From assembly GCF_017307055.1 (NCBI RefSeq), contig NZ_JAFLEQ010000008.1, positions 663,297-705,838 on the forward strand: a DNA stretch of 42,542 nucleotides. Direction: 5' to 3'. Positions 24,546 through 33,466 of the stretch are shown piece after piece. Every line of letters begins with the position of its first letter. The first letter of the stretch is position 1. The position numbers and the translations under genes are program-made. Origin of the DNA: Corynebacterium mendelii. GTDB taxonomy: Bacteria > Actinomycetota > Actinomycetes > Mycobacteriales > Mycobacteriaceae. Under the pieces are notes generated by a model, which saw only the letters and a program-made list of their open reading frames with translations, made no database searches and was not told where the DNA came from.

Positions 24546-24908
24546 CTAGGCGGTGCGGGTGCTATCGGTGTAGATTTTCCAGCCCCCCATGATCAGCGGG
24601 ATTTGCAGCGGAAGCCGGATGAGGGCGATGGCTTTTTTCAGCGGGGATTTTTTCCGCCAGTTCCAGGCCATCTGGAAATTGCCGGGCCATACCGCAACCA
24701 TGAGAATCGCGGTGGCCAACCCTCCCATACGGCGGGTTTTTTCTGTGCTCAACAGTGCGGCGGTGGCGATCTCCGCGACACCCGAGCCGTAGGTCCAGGC
24801 CCGCTGGCCCAGCGGCAGTTGTTCGGGAACGATTGAATCGAAGCCTTCGGGTTTGACGAAATGCATGACCCCGGCGAAGCCGAGCAGACCGATCAAAAAC
24901 TTTCTCAT
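24546..24908 (-). CDS. DoxX-like small membrane protein
   Basis: 120 aa. The N-terminal hydrophobic helix MRKFLIGLLGFAGVMHFVKP is followed by FDSIVPEQLPLGQRAWTYGSG, VAEIATAALL and a further membrane segment (GGLATAILMVAVWPGNFQMA), then PLQIPLIMGGWKIY. This 'GxxHFxxPxxFdxIVPxxLP...' pattern is characteristic of the DoxX-like/MauE-type family of about four-helix membrane proteins of unknown function. The ATG at 24908 is preceded by AAAGG. It is downstream of the PfpI gene on the same strand, separated by a hairpin. It converges on the interrupted ORF. Confidence 0.82.
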   Translation of the reverse strand: MRKFLIGLLGFAGVMHFVKPEGFDSIVPEQLPLGQRAWTYGSGVAEIATAALLSTEKTRRMGGLATAILMVAVWPGNFQMAWNWRKKSPLKKAIALIRLPLQIPLIMGGWKIYTDSTRTA

Positions 24909-25031
24909 GGTTGTCCAACCTACCTTTCTTGCAGGTTGGGTGCCGGGGATATCTGCCCGTGGTGGATGACCGCAGTTGCGCCGGTTGCACCTGACGGCAT
25001 GAAGCGGGGGAGGGAAACACCGGGCAGCACG

Positions 25032-25066
25032 ATCCCCGCCCCTTAGTCCATACCAGGGGCGGGGAT
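25032..25066 (-). terminator. Hairpin after the PfpI-family gene
   Basis: A perfect 11-bp stem ATCCCCGCCCC (25032-25042)/GGGGCGGGGAT (25056-25066) has a 13-nt loop. It is 60 bp past the PfpI stop on the minus strand. There is no T-run, so it is T-less or attenuating. Confidence 0.45.
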
Positions 25067-25126
25067 GCCGGTGTGACAGCCCGCGGTGGGCGGGATGTGC
25101 GCCGGGGAGGGGGATAAGGCGCTGGA

Positions 25127-25684
25127 TCAGGCCTTGTCGACAAGCGCGATGAACGCGCCGATCCACGGGCCGTTGTCGTTCCAGGCGCGGGCAGTGACCA
25201 GATTTCCGTCGACCACCGCATCGCCGTCGACGTAGGTGGCCCCGGCGTCGGTGACATCGGGTTCAATCATGGCGAATCCAGAGCATTCGCGGCCCTTGAT
25301 CACACCGGCACGGGCCAGGATCAACGGACCGTGGCAGGTGGCCGCGATCGGCTTTCCCGCCCGGTCGAAGGCGGCGACAATATCCAGGACTGTGGTGTTC
25401 AGCCGCAGGTATTCGGGTGCGCGGCCACCGGGAATGATCAGGGCGTCATAGTCATCGGGGTTGACATCGTCGAAGGTGATGTCCGCCGGCCAGGTGTGGC
25501 CGGGTTTTTCGGTGTAGGTGTCGAAGTCGTCCACGAAATCGTGGCAGACCAACTGGATTTTGCGGTCGGTGTTGCTTGCTGCGACCACCGGTGTGTAGCC
25601 GGATTCGCGCAGCCGCTCATAGGGGTAGAGGACCTCCAGGTCCTCGCCACCGTCACCGGTGATGATCAGAATTTTTTTGCTCAT
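25127..25684 (-). CDS. DJ-1/PfpI family protein
   Basis: 185 aa. KKILIITGDGGEDLEVLYPY carries the conserved Glu, DYDALIIPGGRAPEYLR is the central strand, and PIAATCHGPLILARAGVIKG contains the nucleophilic-elbow Cys followed by His. These define the PfpI/YhbO/DJ-1 group, which includes glyoxalase-III-like, chaperone and proteolytic members; the exact activity here is open. The C-terminal NLVTARAWNDNGPWIGAFIA is also typical. The start MSKKILII matches relatives; the upstream 20 codons are not protein-like. Probably a stress-related cytoplasmic enzyme. Confidence 0.88.
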   Translation of the reverse strand: MSKKILIITGDGGEDLEVLYPYERLRESGYTPVVAASNTDRKIQLVCHDFVDDFDTYTEKPGHTWPADITFDDVNPDDYDALIIPGGRAPEYLRLNTTVLDIVAAFDRAGKPIAATCHGPLILARAGVIKGRECSGFAMIEPDVTDAGATYVDGDAVVDGNLVTARAWNDNGPWIGAFIALVDKA

Positions 25685-25969
25685 GCACGTACTCGCTTTC
25701 GGTTGCGGCATCGGCGGATGTGTGTGGATGCTGGTTGAAAACAACCCCGGCCCGTTCCGCCTTCCGGCCGCAGGGTGGGGTTTGTCATTTTTTCGGGGTG
25801 AAAAAATGCGGGGCCGGTGGAGTCCACTCTAGTGACACATATCCTTCCCGGACGCCGCAGTGCCGCCGGTGGGTGTAGCGGGCGGGCATGGCCGACCGGG
25901 TGCGGGTGAAAAAAGAAAAGCGGTAAAAACAACCGTGGTGTCCTGCGGTGGGCACCCGGCACTCATCGG

Positions 25970-26503
25970 CTACAGGCGGTGCCGCCCCTGACAGGGCGCA
26001 GCCTGCGCGGCTGATTCGGTGGCGGACCCACCGCAGCAGTGCCTGCCGTAGGGGTGGGTGGCCGAAGAAACCGGAGTGGTGCCCGGGGCGGTGATGCCAA
26101 CCACAGGCGATACGTTCCGGGGGGATGGGTTCTGGTGTGCGGGACCGTCGGGGTGCAGGCGCCGGGAAGAGATGCGTGCCGATTCGTAGAGGGGGGTATC
26201 GGGCAGATCATCGGTGTCCAATGCCGGGAAGGGATCTGTCAACGGATCGAAGCGGCCGTTGTCGTCTGCGGGGGTGTCGGTGCGGCCACGCACCACATCG
26301 GCCAACTCCGGGTGCCCCTGGTTTCCGGGGGTTTCCGCCGGGTGGGTGCCGGCCCGGTCAACCAAAGCCATAAACGGTGCCGGTGCGGCCGCAAGCGCCG
26401 GAAAAGAACCGGTGTCGGTGCGTTCAAGGAAATCACTGTGGCTGCCGGGTGCGGTGTCATCGGCGTGGTCAGTGCACAGTCCGTCACCGGCGGGGGCATT
26501 CAC
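25970..26503 (-). CDS. Hypothetical protein, Pro/Asp/Thr-rich
   Basis: A possible 177-aa product from GTG 26503, with AAAGGA about 9 nt upstream. Codon positions show the high GC3 seen in neighbours. The protein is polar and probably disordered (e.g. DPLTDPFPALDTDDLPDTPL), with no signal peptide or membrane segment. Cys residues cluster near the end (RHCCGGSATE...APCQ). No family recognised. The opposite strand is also open over much of this stretch, so coding status is uncertain. The promoter is probably in 26600-26760, where TATA-like patches lie. Confidence 0.4.
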   Translation of the reverse strand: MNAPAGDGLCTDHADDTAPGSHSDFLERTDTGSFPALAAAPAPFMALVDRAGTHPAETPGNQGHPELADVVRGRTDTPADDNGRFDPLTDPFPALDTDDLPDTPLYESARISSRRLHPDGPAHQNPSPRNVSPVVGITAPGTTPVSSATHPYGRHCCGGSATESAAQAAPCQGRHRL

Positions 26504-27170
26504 AGTAAACGATCCTTTCGAATGATGCTGCCTGACATGCCCGCAGCAGGCGGACGGGGTGTGCCGGGTGCCTGCGGGGCGGGTTCCTTGCTGTTTATAG
26601 TAGGGGGCCGTCGGAGGGAAAACAGCTGGGTGAAGACTAAAACCCCGAAGCTGGGGGACGATCATTGTTAGCCTTGCGTGCCGGGGTGGCACGGTAGCCG
26701 GTACCGGCTGCACCTACTGTAGTGTAGTCGAACATATAGGTGACTAAAGCAAAAGTGTTCGAATAATTGGCGGGCCGGATGCGCGGCGGCGGATTTGTTC
26801 AAGTCCCGGTGAGGGGGTCTTTCCCGCGGGTGCCGCTGCCGGGCAACGGGAAGTGCCGTTGTGGCGCCGGCTGGCGGGGATGGCTGTGGCTGCAGTGTCG
26901 CGCGAACCGGTGGCGCACAATGGTGCTACCGCGGTTCCCGCTGTTGTCTGTGCGATGGGGGCACCCCGGGATCGTTGTGTCCGGGTCTGCCCCCGGAGCG
27001 GGGGATCGGTACTGCGGTGGTGCGGATACGTGTTCGACCGTCGGCATCCGTGTTCGGCAGCCGGGGTGATGGCCACCGGGGCCGCTGCCGGTTATCCGGT
27101 GGGTTGTGCCGTGTACCCCACCTTCCCCGGGGGTGGGTAACAGCAGGTGGTCACCGTAAGATAACAAAGT
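26504..27170. promoter_or_regulatory. Divergent intergenic region with inverted TCGAACA repeat
   Basis: 667 bp. An A/T-rich core at 26715-26770 carries TCGAACA (26728-26734) and TGTTCGA (26756-26762) as inverted half-sites 21 bp apart; they match halves of the actinobacterial LexA (SOS) box but with the wrong spacing. Immediately before the plus-strand gene, TAAGAT (27157-27162) is a -10 that would give a nearly leaderless transcript. GGTAAC and GGTCACC elements lie just upstream. No gene recognised inside. Confidence 0.35.
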
Positions 27171-28211
27171 GTGAAACGAACCAGACAAATTCTTGCTGCC
27201 CTTGCCGCGGTGTCTCTTCTGGCACCCATTGCCACGTCTCCGGTTATCGCCGATGACCACACCGGTGGAACCGGGACCACCACCGGTGCATCCGGAAGCG
27301 GTGTGACAACCGATGGCGACAGCGGGGACACCGGTACCGGCGGGGACACCGGTACCGGCGGGGATACCACTGGCGGGGACACTGCTGACGGGGGTGACGC
27401 CGGAGGGGATACAGCCGACGGGGACACTGCGGGTGGAGAGAAGGGCACCGGTGGTGCGGGCGCTGGTGGGCAGACAACCGGTCAACAAGACGGGGAGAGT
27501 GCTTCCGGCGGGCACAACGATGACGGTGACACAGACGGCGGTGACGGCACTCCTGCCGGGGGCGGCACTTCCGCCACCGGCACCTTGGGCGGGGATGATG
27601 ATGCTGCTTCCGGCGGTGCAACCGACACCACCGGTGGGGAGGGCACGGATACACCTGACGGCCGGGATGACAGCGATGGTGATGTCTCCGACGGTCAGAA
27701 CAGCGCAGACAGCGGCGAAGCGTCGTTGAGCGATGATGATTCCGCCGCCGACGACACGGCGGACAACGGTACTGCCGCGGCGGGCACCTCGCGGCGGGCA
27801 CGGGGAAAGGTCTACACGCCCGCTGATTTCATCAAGGAATACGAGTCGGTGAGTCTGTGGTACAACTTCCCGACGGCCTGGTCGGGAGGGTCACTGCCGC
27901 GCAATGTCCGTGATGCTTTCCGCTTCGGTCCCACCGATGACAAGGACGTGGAGCGGTGTCTGCGGGATTTCATCGACAACAAGGACGATTACCTGCACCC
28001 GAATCCGATTTCCGGTTTCCTGTACAAAGACGCGAAAACCTTCCCCTGCCCACGGCACAGGATCACTGTTTTTGATTTTTTGGCGTCGGTGATTTTGTCG
28101 CTGATCAACGCCCTGGCGCAGGAGCCGAGCCAGTACGGCCTGTCGTCGGTGTTCAGCCCGGTCAACGAGACCCTGTCGTCACCGTCGTCGAAGATGCCGC
28201 AGGACGCATAA
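27171..28211 (+). CDS. Secreted acidic Gly/Thr/Asp low-complexity protein with C-terminal domain
   Basis: 346 aa from a GTG. The signal peptide is MKRTRQILAALAAVSLLAPI..., with cleavage probably after PVIA (residue about 27). Residues about 28-205 are nearly only G, D, T, S, A, E and Q, encoded partly by 18-bp tandem repeats (27323-27358). A basic RRARGK junction precedes a roughly 135-aa folded-looking domain containing two Cys (DVERCLRDFID and TFPCPRHR) and aromatic motifs (YESVSLWYNFPTAW). A hydrophobic stretch, FDFLASVILSLINAL, follows it. No family recognised. The acidic stalk plus C-terminal module suggests an envelope-displayed or secreted protein; no LPXTG motif. Confidence 0.75.
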   Translation: MKRTRQILAALAAVSLLAPIATSPVIADDHTGGTGTTTGASGSGVTTDGDSGDTGTGGDTGTGGDTTGGDTADGGDAGGDTADGDTAGGEKGTGGAGAGGQTTGQQDGESASGGHNDDGDTDGGDGTPAGGGTSATGTLGGDDDAASGGATDTTGGEGTDTPDGRDDSDGDVSDGQNSADSGEASLSDDDSAADDTADNGTAAAGTSRRARGKVYTPADFIKEYESVSLWYNFPTAWSGGSLPRNVRDAFRFGPTDDKDVERCLRDFIDNKDDYLHPNPISGFLYKDAKTFPCPRHRITVFDFLASVILSLINALAQEPSQYGLSSVFSPVNETLSSPSSKMPQDA

Positions 28212-28290
28212 CCGTCTGTCCCGGCGGCGGTGGACAGGGTGCAGTCCCCGGTGCGTGCCGGTGGGGTGCTGCCCGGCCGGCACGGGTGGT

Positions 28291-29991
28291 CTAAGCGCCC
28301 TGGTCGCCTGCGGTGTCGGTGACCCGGGGTACCGCCTCCAACAGGGTGCGGGTGAACGGGCTGCGTGGATTGTTCCACACCTGTTCCACCGGACCCTGTT
28401 CGACAATGGCGCCGTTGTTGAGAACAATCACCCCGGAACACATTTGCCGGATCACCGCCAGGTCATGGCTGACGAAGATCATTGCCAGATTGTGGTTGAC
28501 CAGCACATCGGTCATCAGGTTGAGTACCTGGGCGCGCACCGACACATCCAGGGCGCTGACAGGTTCGTCGGCCAGCAGAATACGCGGCCTGACACTTAAC
28601 GCGCGGGCTATGGAAATCCGCTGCCGCTGTCCCCCGGAGAACTCGTGGGGGAAACGGTTCACCGCCTCCGGGTCGATGCCGACTTCCCCCAGCACTTCGG
28701 TCACCCGCCGGGTTTTGTCCGCCGGATCCAGTCCGGCCACCCCAACCAAGGGTTCGGCGACGATATCGCCGACGGTCATCCGCGGGTTCAGGGAACTCAT
28801 CGGATCCTGGAACACCATCTGCATGCAGGCGTGGGCTTTGATCAGCTCTGTTTTGTTCAGTCCGCCGCGGCCGTCGGTGATGGTGTGCCCGCTGACGGTG
28901 ATGGTTCCGGTGGTCGGTGTTTGCAGTCCCGCCAGCAGTTTCAGCAGGGTGGTTTTACCCGATCCGCTGCCGCCGACGATGCCCAGCCGCTGTCCCTCGT
29001 TGAGGGTGATGGTGGTGGGGGACAACGCCTCGACCGGTGGTTTTTTCCGGCCGAACAACCCGCGGCGCACCCGGAAGGTTTTCGATATGCCTGTCGCGGT
29101 GAGTACCGGTGCGCCTTCGGCGGGAAAATCCGGCTGCGCCAGGGCGGTGCCGGGAACATAGCTGTCCCCGGCGGAATCGACGGTGAACAGATGCCCGTTG
29201 CGGTCGCGCGCCGCAAGATCACTGGCCGCCAGCAGCCCTTTGGTGTAGGTGTGGGTCGGCCGGGTGAGGATTTGTCCGATGGGGCCGCGTTCGACGATTT
29301 CACCGCCCCGCATCACCAGCACCCGCTGGCAGACATGGTTGACCAGGCCCAGATCGTGGGTGATAAACAGCAGGCCGGTGCGGTGTTTGTCGACCAGGGC
29401 GATAATCAGGTCGACGATTTGCCGCTGCACGGTTACATCCAGGGCGGTGGTCGGTTCATCGCAGATCAGCAAATCCGGATCATTGGCCAACGCCATGGCG
29501 ATGAGTACCCGCTGGCGCTGCCCGCCGGACAGCTGGTGGGGATAGATCGAAAACGCGTCGGCGGCCCGGGCCAGCTGCACGTCGGTGAGAATCCGGATGG
29601 TTTTTTCCACCGCTTGTTTCCGCCCCCGCACCGTGTGGTGGTGGACCATGACTTCGGCGATTTGGTCGCCGATGGTCATCAGCGGGTTGAGGGCGGTCAT
29701 CGGTTCCTGGAAAACCATGGAAATCCGTTTGCCGCGGATGGTGCGGGTGATCCGGTCGGGGGAGTCGACAATATTGCCGTCTAGCCCGTGGAGGGTGATT
29801 TCACCGGAGTCGTCCAGTCCCTCCGGGAGCAGGTCCATAATGGAAAGCGCGGTCACTGATTTTCCGGAGCCGGATTCCCCGATCAGGCCCACCCGTTCCC
29901 CGCGCCCGATGGAAAAAGTCAGGTTGCGGCAGATCGGTTCACCGGTGCGGGTGGTCACCGACAGGTTGGTGACGGTCAGCAGATCACTCAT
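28291..29991 (-). CDS. Oligopeptide/nickel-type ABC transporter, fused ATPase (DppD-DppF type)
   Basis: 566 aa with two ABC modules. The first has Walker [17 protein letters not shown], signature [15 protein letters not shown] and Walker [13 protein letters not shown]. The second has [30 protein letters not shown] and [12 protein letters not shown]. Each is followed by an oligopeptide-type C-terminal extension with [17 protein letters not shown] and [17 protein letters not shown]. It powers import through the two permeases encoded upstream. The ATG at 29991 overlaps the permease stop (ATGA), indicating translational coupling. It is the last gene of the operon. Confidence 0.95.
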   Translation of the reverse strand: MSDLLTVTNLSVTTRTGEPICRNLTFSIGRGERVGLIGESGSGKSVTALSIMDLLPEGLDDSGEITLHGLDGNIVDSPDRITRTIRGKRISMVFQEPMTALNPLMTIGDQIAEVMVHHHTVRGRKQAVEKTIRILTDVQLARAADAFSIYPHQLSGGQRQRVLIAMALANDPDLLICDEPTTALDVTVQRQIVDLIIALVDKHRTGLLFITHDLGLVNHVCQRVLVMRGGEIVERGPIGQILTRPTHTYTKGLLAASDLAARDRNGHLFTVDSAGDSYVPGTALAQPDFPAEGAPVLTATGISKTFRVRRGLFGRKKPPVEALSPTTITLNEGQRLGIVGGSGSGKTTLLKLLAGLQTPTTGTITVSGHTITDGRGGLNKTELIKAHACMQMVFQDPMSSLNPRMTVGDIVAEPLVGVAGLDPADKTRRVTEVLGEVGIDPEAVNRFPHEFSGGQRQRISIARALSVRPRILLADEPVSALDVSVRAQVLNLMTDVLVNHNLAMIFVSHDLAVIRQMCSGVIVLNNGAIVEQGPVEQVWNNPRSPFTRTLLEAVPRVTDTAGDQGA

Positions 29992-30860
29992 GCCTGCCCC
30001 CTGGTTGTCGGGTCGAGGTGGTCGCGCAGGCCATCGCCGAGCAGGTTGAAGCCCAAGACTGTGACCGCGATGGTCATTCCCGGCCAGAAAGCCAGCCACG
30101 GCTGGGTGCCCAGGCTTGACTGGGCGTCGTTGAGCATCCGGCCCCACGACGGGTCGGGCGGGGGAGTGCCCAGCCCCAGGAAACTCAACGCGGCTTCCGC
30201 CAGGATCGCCAGTGCAAAACCGACGGTGACCTGGACTGTCAGCATGCCGGTGAGGTTGGGCAGCACATGGTGGACGGCGATGGCCGTGCTGCTTCTGCCC
30301 GACAGCCGGGCGGCTGAGACATAGTCGCGGGTGAGAATCGACAGGGTGCCTGCCCGGGCCACCCGGGTGAAACCGGGGATGGTGGCAATACCGATGGCCA
30401 CCATGGCCGATGCCGTGGAGGCGCCGAACACGGCCCCGGTGACAATGGCCAGAAGAAGCGCCGGGAACGCCAGCAGCAGGTCCGCCCCGCGCATGATCAG
30501 CTGCCCGATCCACCGGTTGCCCACGGCGGCGGCAATACCCAGCGGGGTGCCTGCCAACGCCCCGATGCCGACGGCAACAACACCGACGAACAAGGTGATG
30601 CGGGAACCGGCCATGATCCGGGACAACGTGTCGCGGCCGTAGCGGTCGGTGCCCATGAGATGGTCCACCGACGGTCCCTGCAGCCGGTCGGCCGGAATCG
30701 CGTGAATGGGATCGTAGGGGGTGTAAAACAGCGACACCACCGCCATCACGATCACGCCGGTGACGATCAGGGCGCCGACGGCGGTGGTCACCGTCGGGCG
30801 GATGCGCCGGTTGACCGGGGCTTTTGGGCTGGTGCGGGGGTGTTGTTCCGGCAGGGTCAT
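29988..30860 (-). CDS. ABC transporter permease (DppC type)
   Basis: 290 aa. An N-terminal segment PTVTTAVGALIVTGVIVMAV precedes the motif YDPIHAIPADRLQGPSVDHLMGTDRYGRDTLSRI-type region of DppC permeases. The EAA-loop region is ARLSGRSSTAIAVHHVLPNL, then LGTPPPDPSWGRMLNDAQ, which is typical for the family. About six membrane helices. It starts within the stop of the DppB-type gene (ATGA) and ends overlapping the ATPase start. Confidence 0.94.
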   Translation of the reverse strand: MTLPEQHPRTSPKAPVNRRIRPTVTTAVGALIVTGVIVMAVVSLFYTPYDPIHAIPADRLQGPSVDHLMGTDRYGRDTLSRIMAGSRITLFVGVVAVGIGALAGTPLGIAAAVGNRWIGQLIMRGADLLLAFPALLLAIVTGAVFGASTASAMVAIGIATIPGFTRVARAGTLSILTRDYVSAARLSGRSSTAIAVHHVLPNLTGMLTVQVTVGFALAILAEAALSFLGLGTPPPDPSWGRMLNDAQSSLGTQPWLAFWPGMTIAVTVLGFNLLGDGLRDHLDPTTRGQA

Positions 30861-31810
30861 GACAGCGGCTCCTTGCGCAGCCGGGGATCCAGGGCGGTGT
30901 AGGCGATTTCGACGGCGAAGTTCACGGCCAGGGTGGCCAGCACAAGCAGCATCACAATGGTTTGCACGGTCGGCAGATCGCGGGTGATCACCGCATCCAG
31001 CAGCATGCTTCCCAAACCGGGGATGACGAACACCCGTTCCACCACCACGGCGCCGGTGATCAGGGCGGCCAGCTGCAGGGCGGCCACCGTCATCACCGGC
31101 AGTGCGGCATTGCGCAGACCGTGGGTGAGCAGCGCCTGCCACAGGCTCAGGCCCTTCGCCCGGGCGGTGCGGATGAAATCGTCGGAGAGCACCTCCAGCA
31201 CCGCGGAGCGCACATAGCGGGTCATAATCGCCGACTGCACGGCAGCCAGCGCCACCGTCGGCATGATCAGCCGCCGCACAAACTGCAGCGGATCAGCGGC
31301 CGGGGGCACCCAGCCGTTGGCCGGCAGCCATCCCAGGTGCACCGCGCACACGGTCACCAGGAGGATGGCGGCCAAAAAACTGGGGATCGCGATTCCGATC
31401 TGGCTGGCGGCGGTGATCGCGATGCCGTCGGCGTGGCGGCGGCGCATCGCGGCCCAGGTGCCCACCGGCACAGCCACCGCAATCGCCAGGGCCATGGCGG
31501 TGGTGACCAGGATCGCCGATACCGCGGCCCGGTCGGCCACCAGCGGGGATATGTTTTCCCCGCTGGTCAGCGACACCCCGAAGTCGCCGGTGGCCATGCC
31601 GCCGATCCACGAGAAATACTGCACCGCCAGCGGCTGGTCGGTGCCCAGCTGGGCGCGTTTGTCGGCCAGCAGTTCCGGGGTGGCGCCGACCCCGAGGGCG
31701 ATTTCCGCCGGGTCGCCGGGGGCGATGCGCAGCAGCAGGAAAACCACCAGGCTCGCCACCCACACGGCGGCGGCGTAGCGCAGCAGATGTGTCACGATCG
31801 AACGCAGCAT
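30857..31810 (-). CDS. ABC transporter permease (DppB type)
   Basis: 317 aa. MLRSIVTHLLRYAAAVWVAS followed by LLLRIAPGDPAEIALG is the DppB N-terminal signature. ARAKGLSLWQALLTHGLRNA forms the EAA cytoplasmic loop, then VVVERVFVIPGLGSMLLDAV. Six membrane segments. It is 6 bp downstream of the binding-protein gene and overlaps the next permease. Confidence 0.94.
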   Translation of the reverse strand: MLRSIVTHLLRYAAAVWVASLVVFLLLRIAPGDPAEIALGVGATPELLADKRAQLGTDQPLAVQYFSWIGGMATGDFGVSLTSGENISPLVADRAAVSAILVTTAMALAIAVAVPVGTWAAMRRRHADGIAITAASQIGIAIPSFLAAILLVTVCAVHLGWLPANGWVPPAADPLQFVRRLIMPTVALAAVQSAIMTRYVRSAVLEVLSDDFIRTARAKGLSLWQALLTHGLRNAALPVMTVAALQLAALITGAVVVERVFVIPGLGSMLLDAVITRDLPTVQTIVMLLVLATLAVNFAVEIAYTALDPRLRKEPLS

Positions 31811-31816
31811 AGTGTC

Positions 31817-33379
31817 CTAGCCGTCGCTTTCCGGATCCGTTTTGACCAGGGCGGACAGATCCAGGCCGTCGGAGACCGCATTCGGGTCGATGCCTTCCAC
31901 CCCGGGGGCGAACACGACAATATTCGGGTAGTTGAACACCGTGTCCGCGGCCGCCTGGTCCATGATCTCTTCGACGGCCTGTTTCATTTTCGCCGGGTAC
32001 TGGTCGGGCGGGGCGGTGTCCGCGGCCGCCAACAGTTCACGCACCCGGGGGGAATCGAAACCGAGATAGTAGTCGGGGTTGCCGAACAGGGCGGGGATGT
32101 CGCGCGGTTCGATGTGCATGATGATCGACATGTCATAGTCGTGCTGCCGGTAGACCTTCGACAGCCACACCGCCGGGAATTCGGTTGATTCGATGGTCGT
32201 GTCAAAGCCGACATCGTTGAGCATGGAGACCACGATCTCGGAGACGTTTTGCGCGTACGGCCTGGACGGAACAGAGATCACCACCCGGTTGTTGGTGTCG
32301 TTGATGCCGGCTTCGGCCAAAAGCTCCCGGGCTTTGTCCGGGTTGAAGGGATAGGCGTCGGAGACGTAGTACCACGGGTCGGTCGGCGGGACCGGAACCC
32401 CGCCGGTGTCGGTGCCGTTGCCGTCCCAGGCAGTGTCGATGACCGCCTGCCGGTCGATGGCGTACATCACCGCCCGGCGGACCCTGACATCGTCAAACGG
32501 TGCCCGCCGGTTGTTCATCGACAAAAGCACCTCACCGTTGGTGCTGCCGGTTGCCACCGTGTAGATCCCCTGTGCGGTCAGCGCGTCGAGAAGCTCCGGG
32601 GACTGCATGGAATAGACCACGTCCACATCCCCGGACTGCAGGGCGTTGGTGGCCCCGGTCGGATCGGGGAAATAGCGGATGGCCACCGTCTCCGATGCCG
32701 GTGCCGGACCCCAGTAGTTGCCGCGGGCCCGCAATTCGATCGCCTGCCCGGGTGCCCACCGGGCGACCGTGAACGGCCCGGTGCCCACCGGATGGCGGTT
32801 CAGCTGCTCGTCGGTCACCCCGTCGGGGGTCATCATCGCCCCGACCATGGTGCCCATGTTCCACAACCACTCATTCGACGGCCGGGACAAGGTGACCGCC
32901 ACCGTCAGCGGGTCGATGACATCCACCCGGTCGACAACCGACATCTGTTTTTTGCGTCCGTTGGTCCACGCTTCGGATGTGACCCGCTCCAGGGAGAACT
33001 TCACGCTGTCGGCATTGAACGGGGAACCGTTGGAGAAGGTGACATTCTCCCGCAGGTGGAACGTGTAGGTCATCGCGTCATCACTGATATGCCAGGACTT
33101 GGCCAGCCACGGTTGAAGGCTTCCGTCCGGGGCGATACGAACCAGGGTTTCGTAGATGTTCGCCATCATCGCCTGCGGGATGGCCGCACCCCCGGTGCGG
33201 GTGAAGTCGAGGGTTGCCGGCGCCCCGGACACCGCCACCGACACCGCCCGCGGATCCTGGGTGGTGCCGGTTTGCGTGGTCAGATGTCCCGCATGGCACG
33301 ACGACACCGTCAGCGCGCCGGCCAGGGCCGCAGCGGCAAAAAGCGGGGTTATTTTGGGCAGTGCCGGGAGGTTTCCCAT
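31817..33379 (-). CDS. ABC transporter substrate-binding lipoprotein, family 5
   Basis: 520 aa SBP_bac_5-type receptor for peptides, nickel or related ligands. The N-terminus has a basic/hydrophobic signal ending LTVSSC (Cys28), consistent with lipid attachment. Family regions are IYETLVRIAPDGSLQPWLAK, SFERV-like SLERVTSEAW, YSMQSPELLDAL, RRAVMYAIDRQAVIDTAWDG and LAEAGI. It is the first gene of the operon. TTGATA (-35) and TACCCT (-10) with a 16-bp spacer lie just upstream (33414-33387), placing the transcription start at or one base before the ATG; a leaderless transcript is likely. Confidence 0.93.
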   Translation of the reverse strand: MGNLPALPKITPLFAAAALAGALTVSSCHAGHLTTQTGTTQDPRAVSVAVSGAPATLDFTRTGGAAIPQAMMANIYETLVRIAPDGSLQPWLAKSWHISDDAMTYTFHLRENVTFSNGSPFNADSVKFSLERVTSEAWTNGRKKQMSVVDRVDVIDPLTVAVTLSRPSNEWLWNMGTMVGAMMTPDGVTDEQLNRHPVGTGPFTVARWAPGQAIELRARGNYWGPAPASETVAIRYFPDPTGATNALQSGDVDVVYSMQSPELLDALTAQGIYTVATGSTNGEVLLSMNNRRAPFDDVRVRRAVMYAIDRQAVIDTAWDGNGTDTGGVPVPPTDPWYYVSDAYPFNPDKARELLAEAGINDTNNRVVISVPSRPYAQNVSEIVVSMLNDVGFDTTIESTEFPAVWLSKVYRQHDYDMSIIMHIEPRDIPALFGNPDYYLGFDSPRVRELLAAADTAPPDQYPAKMKQAVEEIMDQAAADTVFNYPNIVVFAPGVEGIDPNAVSDGLDLSALVKTDPESDG

Positions 33380-33386
33380 GGGGCAC

Positions 33387-33414
33387 AGGGTAGCCGGTGC
33401 GGTGGTGTTATCAA
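33387..33414 (-). promoter_or_regulatory. Promoter of the ABC importer operon
   Basis: On the minus strand TTGATA (33414-33409), a 16-bp spacer, and TACCCT (33392-33387) are followed seven bases later by the ATG of the binding protein. The predicted start site coincides with the start codon. Confidence 0.5.
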
Positions 33415-33466
33415 CAATGGGCGCTTCCCGGGCCAGGTGGGGCGGCCCGGCGGGGGAGAGGGGCCG

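Noticed and set aside
24321..24836. 171-codon ORF as an intact gene
   Set aside because: Its second half is antisense to the well-supported DoxX gene; only the first part was kept, as an interrupted ORF.
26039..26671. 210-codon plus-strand ORF opposite the unknown ORF
   Set aside because: Codon-position pattern fits the minus strand better, and the ORF reads through the likely promoter region.
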